This document shows positions 4,882-11,848 of a stretch of 16,485 nucleotides of DNA, in pieces. Under the pieces are notes generated by a model that did not search any database, had not been told where the DNA came from, and worked only from the letters and a program-made list of their open reading frames with translations. Both the position numbers and the translations under genes were made by a program. Every line of letters begins with the position of its first letter. Within the stretch, counting starts at the first letter, position 1. Origin of the DNA: Lachnospiraceae bacterium (GTDB lineage: Bacteria; Bacillota; Clostridia; Lachnospirales; Lachnospiraceae); the NCBI GenBank assembly GCA_900770225.1, contig CAAGJU010000242.1, positions 1 through 16,485 of the forward strand. Direction: 5' to 3'.

Positions 4882-7761
4882 ATGCCTGATTTTTTCAATG
4901 CTTCATGCGCAGCGGCACACCGTGTGCCGATCCCGATTGTTACGGATCGTACCAGTGCGCTGAAAGAAGCTGCGGCTAAGAAGCGTACTGCGCTTCACGG
5001 GTCGCGCATCAGTGTTAGCGACCCGGAGATCACCGCTGAGCTGACGGAGGCGTTCTCCAAGATCAGTTACAGCAGTGACGCGCAGCGTGATGAGCGATAT
5101 GCGGATGCTGAAGCAGTAACGCTGCGGTACGCGCATTACCTCCAGTCGTACATTGCTACTGGCTGGCATCGTCTGCAGGCGCCGCTGCTGAGCCTTGAGC
5201 TCGGCGGCACAAAGACGCCGTTTCGCCCCGATGTCCTGCTTTACCGCAAGACTGGCGAAGGCATCTTCCTGAAGGCGATTATCGTGTCTTCAGGTAAGGC
5301 CGCAGTGTCTCAAACAGGCGCTAATAACGGCACCTACAAAGCACTGCGCCTTTATGCCGCTATGCGCTACTTGGAGCGCGTCTCCAAGAAGATCAGCGGG
5401 CATAAGATTCTTACGGCTAGCATGCATTATATGCGCCGTAACGATGACCGCTACGCTAATCCTGGCAAGCCAGGCTTCTTCAATGAGACGTTCGATGCGC
5501 CGAAGGGCGGAAACATCGTATCGATCACGGAAGAAATGTACGGTCTTGTCAAGAAGCGCTACGCATTCAGAACGGGGCGCAAGGGAATCGAAGTCATTGC
5601 AACGGCTGATTGGGATGCGATTTACGCACCAGCAGTCAAGCAGATGAATGACGGAATGGAAGAGGAGCAGTGCAGTGATGATGACTGCGAACGCTGTCCA
5701 TTCTACGATTCCTGCAAGTACGTCTTACCGCCACTGCAGGTAAAAGGCACGGTGTCTAAGAGCTCTAAGCTCATGATCCCGTCCAAGAATCAGGCAATGG
5801 CGATCGGTGCGAACACTGGCGTTCTGCGCATCAACGCAGGCCCTGGTGCAGGCAAGACGTTCGTCATCACCAAGCGCGTTGAGCGTTTGCTGGATGAAGG
5901 CGTTAAGCCATCGGAACTGCTGCTTATCACGTTCACTGACGCGGCCGCTAAGGAGATGCGTGATCGTATTTCTGCGGCAGTTGCAGTGAGCGGTGTTGTC
6001 GATAGCATCGATGACATGCGCATCTGCACCTTTAATTCATTCGGCAATGAAGTGATTCTGGATCAGTGGGCGAATCTTGGATTCACCGCTGAGCCGACGC
6101 TTCTGAAGAACGTGACGCGCAGACGGATCATCTCGGATCTTCTGATCGCGCACCCTGTCAGCGGTATGGCACAGCGGAACTTTGATGCGAACAGCAAGTT
6201 CGTTAAAGGCCCTGTCGTTATCGCTGATGAGGTGTTCGACACGATGAAGCGGGAGTCATATACGGTCTACGATGTAGATAAGGTGTATGAATCTCTCGGA
6301 ATGGATCGGAGGTACATCACGAAGGATGCGCTGAAGAACCTAATGGAACTGTATGACGAATTTGATGAAATGCTCCGTGCGAGCAACTACATTGAATACG
6401 CCGATCAGGAATCATTGGTGTTCGAAGTGCTTCATCGTGATCCGTTCTATTTCAACAAACTCCAGCTCAAACACATTATTGTGGATGAGTTTCAGGACAC
6501 ATCTGAAAACCAGATGAAGATCCTGAAGGCGCTTGTTGATACTCCATCGTGCGAGAGCCTGATGGTAGTTGGTGATGATAGCCAGGCGGTGTACGGATTC
6601 CGTAACACATCGCCGGAGTACATCATCAACTTCGCTTCCTACATCGGGAAACCGGTGCGGGACATCGGCCTTCTTGAGAACCATCGTTCTACGCCTGAGA
6701 TTGTTGATTTTGCAAACAAGCTCATGCATAAGAACACGAAGAAAATAGCAAAGACTCTGACGGCAAGCCGCGCATCTATCGGCAAGCCAGTCATCACAAA
6801 GGGATTCTTCTCTGCGGATGATGAGTACAGCTATATCGTGAATGGGATCAAGAAGAAAATCTCCATGGGGACTAAGCCTGAAGATATCGCATTTATTGGA
6901 TATACGAAGACTGAACTCATGAAGATGGCCGATCTTCTGAAAGCCGCGAATATTCCTAGTGTCATGATGAATCCGGAACCTTTGCATGAAAACAGCCGCG
7001 TTCGCGCAGCTATTGCCATGCTGAAGGCCGTGAAGAATCATTTCGATACGAAGGATACATTGACTGTTGCCAATGCGCTGACTCCGAAGGGCGATCTGAT
7101 TAAAGCAGATCCCGAAGAGATCAAGCGTGCTTATGGCGCAGCGAGAAAGCGGCTGGATGAGATCGGCGGGCTGAAAGAAGCGCCGAAGCGTGCAGAACTG
7201 CTGAAGCTACTGAACGAGTTTGACCGTGACGATGAAGTGTATCAGGGATTCATTGATATGCTGAAGTCTCAGCCAAGCGTTGAGCAGATGATGCAGTACG
7301 CACTCGACTTTGAACGTTTCGGCGAAGACGAGGCTATTCGTCGCTCTCGGAAGTATCCGGGCGTTGTATTGACTACCGCACATTCCTCAAAAGGATTGGA
7401 GTGGAAGATCGTATACAACTCTCTTACGAAGTATGACAGTGAGCAGATTCGCAGCAAGCTGGAATATACGGAAGAGAGACGGCGTCTTCTCTATGTCTCT
7501 GCAACACGTGCTCGCGATGAACTGATCATTACCGGTCTGTTCACCGCCTATATCAAGAAGGATCCGGACAATCCTAAAGTGTCGTCAGTAACGAGAAACA
7601 TGTTCCTGATTGATTCTTACGAATGTTCCGGAAACCCGATTGACAATATGAAGATTGCTGCCGCAGAAGCTGACTACCGGGCCGAGAAAAAGGCTCAAAA
7701 AGCAGCTTCTGCCGAAGGCGGCAGAAAGGAGAAAATGAATGAGCAGAAAAAATGCTCGTGA
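4882..7761 (+). CDS. UvrD/PcrA-like helicase with N-terminal Fe-S nuclease-like region
   Basis: This 959-aa protein carries a complete superfamily 1A helicase: NAGPGAGKT 318-326, TFTDAAAKEM 350-359, VDEFQDT 534-540, VVGDDSQAVYGFR 562-574, ENHRS 599-603, TAHSSKGLEW 832-841 and LLYVSATRARDEL 869-881. About 280 residues precede it. They end in C264, C269, C272 and C278; the C-X2-C-X5-C part is typical of the iron-sulfur staple of AddB/Cas4-type PD-(D/E)XK nucleases. FRPDVLL (114-120) could be the nuclease Asp motif, but the following strand reads AIIVSSGKA (132-140) where a D/E-X-K motif is expected, so the nuclease may be inactive. The start follows AAAGGAGG with 8-nt spacing. The next gene overlaps its last 23 nt. 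Expected role: DNA unwinding in replication or recombination. Confidence 0.88.
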   Translation: MPDFFNASCAAAHRVPIPIVTDRTSALKEAAAKKRTALHGSRISVSDPEITAELTEAFSKISYSSDAQRDERYADAEAVTLRYAHYLQSYIATGWHRLQAPLLSLELGGTKTPFRPDVLLYRKTGEGIFLKAIIVSSGKAAVSQTGANNGTYKALRLYAAMRYLERVSKKISGHKILTASMHYMRRNDDRYANPGKPGFFNETFDAPKGGNIVSITEEMYGLVKKRYAFRTGRKGIEVIATADWDAIYAPAVKQMNDGMEEEQCSDDDCERCPFYDSCKYVLPPLQVKGTVSKSSKLMIPSKNQAMAIGANTGVLRINAGPGAGKTFVITKRVERLLDEGVKPSELLLITFTDAAAKEMRDRISAAVAVSGVVDSIDDMRICTFNSFGNEVILDQWANLGFTAEPTLLKNVTRRRIISDLLIAHPVSGMAQRNFDANSKFVKGPVVIADEVFDTMKRESYTVYDVDKVYESLGMDRRYITKDALKNLMELYDEFDEMLRASNYIEYADQESLVFEVLHRDPFYFNKLQLKHIIVDEFQDTSENQMKILKALVDTPSCESLMVVGDDSQAVYGFRNTSPEYIINFASYIGKPVRDIGLLENHRSTPEIVDFANKLMHKNTKKIAKTLTASRASIGKPVITKGFFSADDEYSYIVNGIKKKISMGTKPEDIAFIGYTKTELMKMADLLKAANIPSVMMNPEPLHENSRVRAAIAMLKAVKNHFDTKDTLTVANALTPKGDLIKADPEEIKRAYGAARKRLDEIGGLKEAPKRAELLKLLNEFDRDDEVYQGFIDMLKSQPSVEQMMQYALDFERFGEDEAIRRSRKYPGVVLTTAHSSKGLEWKIVYNSLTKYDSEQIRSKLEYTEERRRLLYVSATRARDELIITGLFTAYIKKDPDNPKVSSVTRNMFLIDSYECSGNPIDNMKIAAAEADYRAEKKAQKAASAEGGRKEKMNEQKKCS

Positions 7762-10396
7762 CGAAATCATTTCCGTTGGGCAGAAGTTTTACCCGACGCT
7801 GTCCTACGAATTGTATGATAAGCTGAACGGACAGGTTGCGCCTGTTCGTTTTATTATCGACGATGAAGGTCCGGCTGCCGGGTTCTTTAACAATCGGACG
7901 CGCGAATTGCATCTTTGCCTGGGCCCGATTGCTGATGATTATGCGAACGCTCCCGATACGCCGCTGTATCATGACGGTGCTGTCGATGAGCCGATGCTGC
8001 TGTCATGCATGCAGTACATTCTCGGTCATGAAGCCGGGCATGCGCTGTATACCGGTGGTGAGAGCTACGCCTGGGCAGTATCCAAGTCCGCTGATTTGAT
8101 CACGGAGTGGCTGTATCGTGATCTTGTTGGAAAGACTCGTTTCTTCCGCAACAAGAACGATTACATGATTGCCCTGAGGCAAATCGGTGACGCAACCGGA
8201 TACTGCATTACCCGCGATCAGCTCGAAGAGATTACTGCGTTTATCGCGAACTCTCTGGAAGATGGCCGTCAGGAGCGTATCTGCTCTGGTGCAAGCGCTC
8301 GCTTCGCAAAGCTCCGTAAGGTGTGGAGACACGCAGACTGGTGTAAGCAGGATGACTTCAGCGATGCCGAGAAAACGGCGTCTGAGAAGCTGCGCATTGT
8401 GCTGAACGATACGCTGCTGCTCGCAACCAGCGGAGTGCATGAGCGCGGATTCACCATGCGCTTTGCAGGCAAGCCGCTCTACGCTGAGATGGGCGAATAC
8501 ATTCCGTTTATCACGGAAGCGTATATCGCGCCTACGACGCGCGGACTGGCCGAAGCGCAGTTCAAACTTGTGGAGAAGATGTATCCGACAATTAAGGATG
8601 CGCTTATCGAAGCAGGCAAGAGCAACGCGGCGGCGCAGGCCCTTGCGCAGATGCTGAGCGATCTTGTAAGCAGCGTGCTGAATTCTGGCGCTGATTACGG
8701 AAACGATAAGCATGCGCATGAAGACCCTGATCGCTCTATGAACAGCGCGTTTGGAAAGTCTGATCTTACGATCGTGCTGCCGGATGATGTGTATGACGAA
8801 CTCGTCAAGCACTCGTCCAATGGCTCAGGCGCTGACGGCGGCGTGCGCATCGTGCGCGAACATCCGCTCCCGAATCAGGAAGGCACTGACGAAGCGCAGT
8901 CTTCCGGTTCTGGCACCGATGGCGCGGGTACCGATAGCGCAGACGGTTCGTCCGAAAGCACATCTGGTAACAGCGCAGGTGCTGATAGCGCGGATTCCAA
9001 CAGCGCAAGTGCCGCAGGCGCAAATGCTTCCGGCGGTTCCGATTTGGATAGCGCACAGGATGGCGCAAACGCTAACGGCGCAAGTGTTGCTGGTAAAAGT
9101 GCTGATGACGATGCTAACGGTAACGTTGGCGCGTCTGGCGCGGGTGCTGAGAGCACTGGTGCTGAAGGCGCTGACGCTGAGAGCGCAAATGCTTCGGGCC
9201 GCGCGTCCGGCGCAGGTACCGACGGTGCTGGCGCTGATGGCAATAGCGCTGCTAACGTATCTGGCGCGCAGGATTCTGGCGCCGATGATGCAAGCGGCGC
9301 GCGCGCTGACAGCGCAACGAGCGCTGGAAGTAACAAGGGCGCTATTGAGCCGACGCGCGGTAAGTGCGCTAATCCCGCTCCTGCTTCGCGCAAGAACGGT
9401 GGAAGCGCACCCGAAGCGTTCTCCGACGCTGAGGCGAAAGCGCTGGCGGAAGAGGCTGCGAGCGCGGCTGCTGAAGTACGCGCGAACGCGAGCAATCTGA
9501 TCAGCGCGGTGAACTCTGCGATGTCTGACAGCAAGTCGACGCCTACGCGCCACACGGCACAGCGCGATGTCGAAGATACCGCGCCCGCGCTTACACAGAG
9601 CGATGTGCGCGATATCATGAAGGGCGCGCGGTTCCGCGAAGTAAAGCACGGGAAATACGCGCGCATCATGGATCTGCCTGCGGAGCTCAAGGGGCGCGGT
9701 CAGACGCTTGCAAAAGTCGTCGATCGCTACTTCAAGGGCATGCAGCAGCCGAGTGTGCGCAACATGCGCTCCGGTCTGATCGACGGGCGCAGACTTACGC
9801 GCTTAGCGCGCAACGACGTGCGCGTCTTCCAGAAGAAGGGCGCTGATAAGCCGGGTGATACCGCAGTCTATATTCTGATAGACGATAGCGGATCTATGGA
9901 AGGCGAGAAAACGGAAGCCGCATTCTGCGCGGCCGCTGTTCAGGAGGAAGGATTCAAGGCGCATATTCCGCTGAAGATCGTTTCCTTCACAACCCGTACC
10001 GGAATCATCCACAAGGTGATTAAGGGATGGGATGAACAGCATCCGTGGAACTGTTGCTTCAACTTCCTGTGCCACCACGACGGTATCCAGTATGGCAATG
10101 ATGATAATTACGATATTCGGATTGCTACTCAGGAGCTTCTGAAGCGCCCTGAGAAGAACCGGATTCTGATTGTCCTGTCAGATGGTACGCCAAGTGACGT
10201 AGAAGATACGCGCACAGCAATTGATGAAGCGCGCAAGCGTGGAATCAAAGTGGCCGGAATCTACTTCGAGATCGGAGAGATTGGCTATTGCGCTGACGAT
10301 TTCAAACATATGTACCAGCGCGATTATGTGTGCTGTACAACGGATGAAATCGATAAGAATCTGTCAAAGATTCTGAAGGCGTTCGCGCTGCATTGA
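7739..10396 (+). CDS. CobT-like protein: HExxH metallopeptidase-like plus VWA domain
   Basis: This 885-aa protein has three parts. Residues 1-355 include GHEAGHALYTG with a zinc-binding HEAGH (97-101) and a likely third ligand in LEDGRQER (173-180), as in CobT-related phage proteins. Residues about 360-535 are an extremely low-complexity G/A/S/D linker. Residues 705-885 are a von Willebrand A domain with an intact MIDAS: IDDSGSM (714-720), a GNDDNYD segment (786-792) and LSDGTPSD (813-820). Such proteins usually work with a MoxR/CobS-type AAA+ ATPase, which is not in the window. No cobalamin genes are near, so cobaltochelatase function is unlikely. The start overlaps the helicase stop by 23 nt and uses AGAAAGGAG. 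The true substrate is unknown. Confidence 0.82.
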   Translation: MSRKNARDEIISVGQKFYPTLSYELYDKLNGQVAPVRFIIDDEGPAAGFFNNRTRELHLCLGPIADDYANAPDTPLYHDGAVDEPMLLSCMQYILGHEAGHALYTGGESYAWAVSKSADLITEWLYRDLVGKTRFFRNKNDYMIALRQIGDATGYCITRDQLEEITAFIANSLEDGRQERICSGASARFAKLRKVWRHADWCKQDDFSDAEKTASEKLRIVLNDTLLLATSGVHERGFTMRFAGKPLYAEMGEYIPFITEAYIAPTTRGLAEAQFKLVEKMYPTIKDALIEAGKSNAAAQALAQMLSDLVSSVLNSGADYGNDKHAHEDPDRSMNSAFGKSDLTIVLPDDVYDELVKHSSNGSGADGGVRIVREHPLPNQEGTDEAQSSGSGTDGAGTDSADGSSESTSGNSAGADSADSNSASAAGANASGGSDLDSAQDGANANGASVAGKSADDDANGNVGASGAGAESTGAEGADAESANASGRASGAGTDGAGADGNSAANVSGAQDSGADDASGARADSATSAGSNKGAIEPTRGKCANPAPASRKNGGSAPEAFSDAEAKALAEEAASAAAEVRANASNLISAVNSAMSDSKSTPTRHTAQRDVEDTAPALTQSDVRDIMKGARFREVKHGKYARIMDLPAELKGRGQTLAKVVDRYFKGMQQPSVRNMRSGLIDGRRLTRLARNDVRVFQKKGADKPGDTAVYILIDDSGSMEGEKTEAAFCAAAVQEEGFKAHIPLKIVSFTTRTGIIHKVIKGWDEQHPWNCCFNFLCHHDGIQYGNDDNYDIRIATQELLKRPEKNRILIVLSDGTPSDVEDTRTAIDEARKRGIKVAGIYFEIGEIGYCADDFKHMYQRDYVCCTTDEIDKNLSKILKAFALH
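8816..9337 (+). repeat. Low-complexity G/A/S/D-coding repeat region
   Basis: About 174 codons inside the CobT-like gene encode almost only Gly, Ala, Ser, Asp and Asn in irregular units such as GADSAD, GASGAGAES and GTDGAGAD. At DNA level these are degenerate GGCGCA, GCTGAY and AGCGCN units. It is likely a flexible, highly acidic tether that may vary in length between relatives. Confidence 0.75.
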
Positions 10397-10403
10397 TTTC
10401 GCC

Positions 10404-10431
10404 AAAGGGGGCTGAGAAATCAGTTCCCTTT
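10404..10431 (+). terminator. Weak terminator-like hairpin
   Basis: AAAGGGGGCTGA (10404-10415) pairs with TCAGTTCCCTTT (10420-10431), including two G-U pairs, around a GAAA tetraloop. The T-run is only about four bases, so it may be a partial terminator or a 3'-end stabiliser of the CobT-like mRNA. Confidence 0.45.
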
Positions 10432-10462
10432 TCATATAGATGAAGAAAGGAGGTGCTGTCAC

Positions 10463-10528
10463 GTGACGACATCGATGATTTGGCTTCTGGCAATTTGTAT
10501 CTTCGTCGGTCACTATTGCACTCGCTGA
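10463..10528 (+). CDS. Possible 21-aa single-pass membrane peptide
   Basis: A GTG-initiated frame encodes MTTSMIWLLAICIFVGHYCTR. AAAGGAGG (10447-10454) lies about 8 nt before the GTG, as good as any site in the window. The peptide has one hydrophobic segment (about residues 5-16) and a short HYCTR tail, like known small membrane regulators and toxins. It sits between a weak hairpin and the strong terminator at 10541-10582, in the P2 unit. Evidence is the ribosome binding site, the frame and the hydrophobicity; no homologue is recalled. Confidence 0.5.
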   Translation: MTTSMIWLLAICIFVGHYCTR

Positions 10529-10540
10529 GTGGTGGTGACA

Positions 10541-10582
10541 AAGGCGTATATCGTGATTAAACACGGTATGCGCTTTTATTTT
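10541..10582 (+). terminator. Rho-independent terminator
   Basis: GCGTATATCGTG (10544-10555) pairs over 12 bp with CACGGTATGCGC (10562-10573), including two G-U pairs, around a 6-nt loop. TTTTATTTT follows (10574-10582), and AAG upstream can pair with its start. It ends the P2 transcription unit immediately before P3. Confidence 0.85.
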
Positions 10583-10587
10583 AGTGT

Positions 10588-10623
10588 TTTGCAAAACGCA
10601 AAGCCTGCTTTATAATAGAGCTA
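10588..10623 (+). promoter_or_regulatory. Promoter P3 with palindromic -35 element
   Basis: This is the most perfect palindrome of the set: TTTGC-AAAAC-GCAAA (10588-10602). TTGCAA (10589-10594) is 16 bp from TATAAT (10611-10616), and the predicted start is A10623. It drives leader L3 and the DUF3232-like gene. Confidence 0.8.
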
Positions 10624-10708
10624 TAAGATACTTTTTTTCGTTGTCCGCGTTTAATGCGCGGATGCATCGAATCATGGTGTACTGATTTTAGCGGAAAAGA
10701 CGTATCTT
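10623..10708 (+). promoter_or_regulatory. Structured leader RNA L3 (copy 3 of 4)
   Basis: AAGATAC (10625-10631) at the 5' end pairs with GTATCTT (10702-10708), and TTTT pairs with AAAA (10695-10698) across a GAC bulge. Inside are the hairpins TCCGCG/CGCGGA (10644-10649/10657-10662) and AATCA/TGATT (10670-10674/10683-10687). The closing stem is followed at once by TTTTAATTTTT (10709-10718 region), so the folded leader could itself act as a terminator. Confidence 0.62.
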
Positions 10709-10745
10709 TTTAATTTTTCCAAGGAGGGCGCCGACTCTCTTTTTC

Positions 10746-10791
10746 TATACAAAATTGAATATTCCTGATTCCCTCATTTCGGGATGAAATG
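10746..10791 (+). promoter_or_regulatory. Leader 3' block shared with the P2 leader
   Basis: TATACAAAATTGAATATT (10746-10763) matches the P2 block at 4366-4384. TCCC/GGGA (10770-10773/10781-10784) competes with CATTTC/GAAATG (10775-10780/10786-10791), giving two mutually exclusive hairpins. A separate hairpin CATTCG/CGAATG lies around 10805-10823, ahead of the gene. Confidence 0.42.
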
Positions 10792-10866
10792 CGTTAATCG
10801 CACAGCATTCGTACAGGCGAATGTGACATTAGGCATACGAATGCAGAAAGGAAGAATAGCAAAATT

Positions 10867-11001
10867 ATGAAAAACGATGAATTGAGAGACATAACAAACG
10901 CATGTGCAGTTTGTTTTGTAAGCATCCGGGATTCAGCCGGCAAGTACAGATTTTCGATGTGCTGCACGCATGCTTCCCGCAGGAAGCGGATCTCTTTGTA
11001 G
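10867..11001 (+). pseudogene. 5' fragment of a frameshifted DUF3232-like gene
   Basis: From ATG 10867, behind AGAAAGGAAG, a 44-codon frame begins MKNDELRDITNACAVCFVSI and then degrades into Cys/Arg-rich sequence before a stop. The beginning resembles the usual N terminus of DUF3232-type proteins, as I remember them. The natural continuation (QIFDVLHACFPQEADLF) is in the frame of the following entry. The switch point is around 10945-10955 and needs a -1 shift. It is either a one-base deletion, an assembly error or recoding; no classical slippery heptamer is visible there. Confidence 0.5.
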
Positions 11002-11306
11002 CAAGCATCATCAGCTACCGGAAAGAGATCAAAACAATGGAGCAGAGCGTGCTTATGCTGCGCTTTCGCTGTGAAGGAGACAATGCTGCGTTCAACGATG
11101 AGTTCGCTCGTCTGGATAAGCGCAGGAGCTTCTATCACGACGGCGCAATTGAGGCAGCAAAGCACCTTAACGAGCTCTGTGATGATCTGCACATCGAGCA
11201 TCTGTTTCAGGCGCAGACAGACACGAGGTACGGCGCCCGTTCTGTCATTGGAGAAGAAATGATTGCCTTTGCCGATGAGCTGGCGAAGGCAAGGAGGAAA
11301 AAATGA
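10902..11306 (+). CDS. DUF3232-like protein, probably lacking its native start
   Basis: The downstream frame encodes up to 134 aa. From about residue 16 (VQIFDVLHACF) it looks like natural protein. The part LDKRRSFYHDGAIEAAKHLNELCDDL resembles the conserved C-terminal part of DUF3232 (a LD.RR...H..AI.A...LN.LCD pattern), by memory only. The first residues from ATG 10902 (MCSLFCKHPGF) look like out-of-frame sequence and have no ribosome binding site. A start at 11037 (MEQSVLMLRF) behind GGAAAGAG is the alternative if the gene is not recoded. It is the first gene behind P3/L3. Function unknown; the family is small and soluble. Confidence 0.6.
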   Translation: MCSLFCKHPGFSRQVQIFDVLHACFPQEADLFVASIISYRKEIKTMEQSVLMLRFRCEGDNAAFNDEFARLDKRRSFYHDGAIEAAKHLNELCDDLHIEHLFQAQTDTRYGARSVIGEEMIAFADELAKARRKK

Positions 11307-11329
11307 AGAAGAGAAGAAAGATGTATACG

Positions 11330-11358
11330 TTGACATATATCTCGAATAGAGATATATT
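11330..11358 (+). promoter_or_regulatory. Promoter with perfect overlapping operator palindrome
   Basis: A consensus TTGACA (11330-11335) and TATATT (11353-11358) are exactly 17 bp apart. The perfect inverted repeat ATATATCTC-GAATA-GAGATATAT (11335-11343/11349-11357) fills the spacer and overlaps both boxes. A dimeric repressor bound here would block the promoter. It differs from P1-P4 and would start transcription near 11365, just before the 90-aa gene. Confidence 0.72.
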
Positions 11359-11383
11359 TAATTCGGAAAGAAGGGGAATGCTG

Positions 11384-11656
11384 ATGAACCTGAAGAACTG
11401 GATTAACATGGTCAACTCCAAGGATGAGGAAGTGGTCAAAAGAGTTTGCGAGAACGACCAGTTCTTCACACCGTACTACTACGGTGATAAGCCTGTCGAT
11501 GAGGCTCTTGTAAAAGAGATCAAAGACTTCAACAAATTCGCTATCGCCAAAACAGGAGAACCGGTATACGACGAAGACGTTCCGCCGCTGGAATGCGGGA
11601 TGGCGGAAGTGGATAAGTATTTCGTAGATATGGGCCGTGCAAGATGGTACAAATAG
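11384..11656 (+). CDS. Hypothetical acidic protein, 90 aa
   Basis: I do not recognise a family. The start at 11384 (MNLKNWINMVNS) lies behind AAGAAGGGG and downstream of the strong palindromic promoter. The same frame opens at 11303 behind AAGGAGG, overlapping the previous stop as ATGA. That longer form would translate the promoter and operator themselves (residues MYTLTYISNRDIF), so I prefer the short form, though both may be made from different transcripts. The protein is acidic, with a helical N-terminal half (NSKDEEVVKRVCENDQFF, VDEALVKEIKDFNKFAI) and a C-terminal VDKYFVDMGRARWYK. The operator suggests regulated or autoregulated expression. It ends the P3 unit at a strong terminator. Confidence 0.65.
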   Translation: MNLKNWINMVNSKDEEVVKRVCENDQFFTPYYYGDKPVDEALVKEIKDFNKFAIAKTGEPVYDEDVPPLECGMAEVDKYFVDMGRARWYK

Positions 11657-11657
11657 G

Positions 11658-11690
11658 GCGCTTAGGATGATTCCTGAGCGCTTTTCTTTT
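11658..11690 (+). terminator. Rho-independent terminator
   Basis: GCGCTTAGG (11658-11666) pairs with CCTGAGCGC (11673-11681), with one G-U pair and a 6-nt loop, and is followed by TTTTCTTTT. It starts one base after the stop codon and closes the P3 unit before P4. Confidence 0.88.
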
Positions 11691-11700
11691 GGCTTGCTAG

Positions 11701-11737
11701 TTTGCAAAACGCAACATGCGAGCCTATAATGAACGTA
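11701..11737 (+). promoter_or_regulatory. Promoter P4 with palindromic -35 element
   Basis: TTTGCAAAACGCAA (11701-11714) covers TTGCAA (11702-11707). TATAAT is at 11725-11730 with a 17-bp spacer, one base longer than in P1-P3. The predicted start is A11737. It drives leader L4 and the small membrane protein. Confidence 0.8.
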
Positions 11738-11848
11738 GAAGATATTTCTTTTCTATTGCGCGATACCAGCGCGGTGCGGTACATTCCATATGATGATGGA
11801 TGTCGCATTCTGTATTTCAGATTAGAGAAGAAATATCTTCTTTTGTTT
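11737..11848 (+). promoter_or_regulatory. Structured leader RNA L4 with terminator-like closing stem (copy 4 of 4)
   Basis: GAAGATATTTCTT (11738-11750) is perfectly complementary to AAGAAATATCTTC (11828-11840). Four more pairs inward bring the stem to about 17 bp. Inside are GCGC/GCGC (11758-11761/11769-11772) and a longer hairpin TGCG..ACAT.CCAT / ATGG.ATGT.CGCA (11775-11789/11796-11807). TTTTGTTTT (11841-11849) follows the closing stem directly. This is the strongest of the four 5'-end pairings and the one most like a terminator. Confidence 0.68.

Noticed and set aside
8816..9337. CRISPR array or tandem repeat locus
   Set aside because: Units are irregular, lack spacers of constant size and stay in frame as a protein linker.
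8825..9690. Long minus-strand frames (about 270 codons) opposite the CobT-like gene
   Set aside because: They are shadows of the GCN-rich low-complexity region, with Ala/Ser or Arg/Cys repeats and no start signals.
7739..10396. Cobaltochelatase subunit function
   Set aside because: Similarity is to the VWA/CobT-type architecture only; no cobalamin genes and no CobN or CobS in the window.
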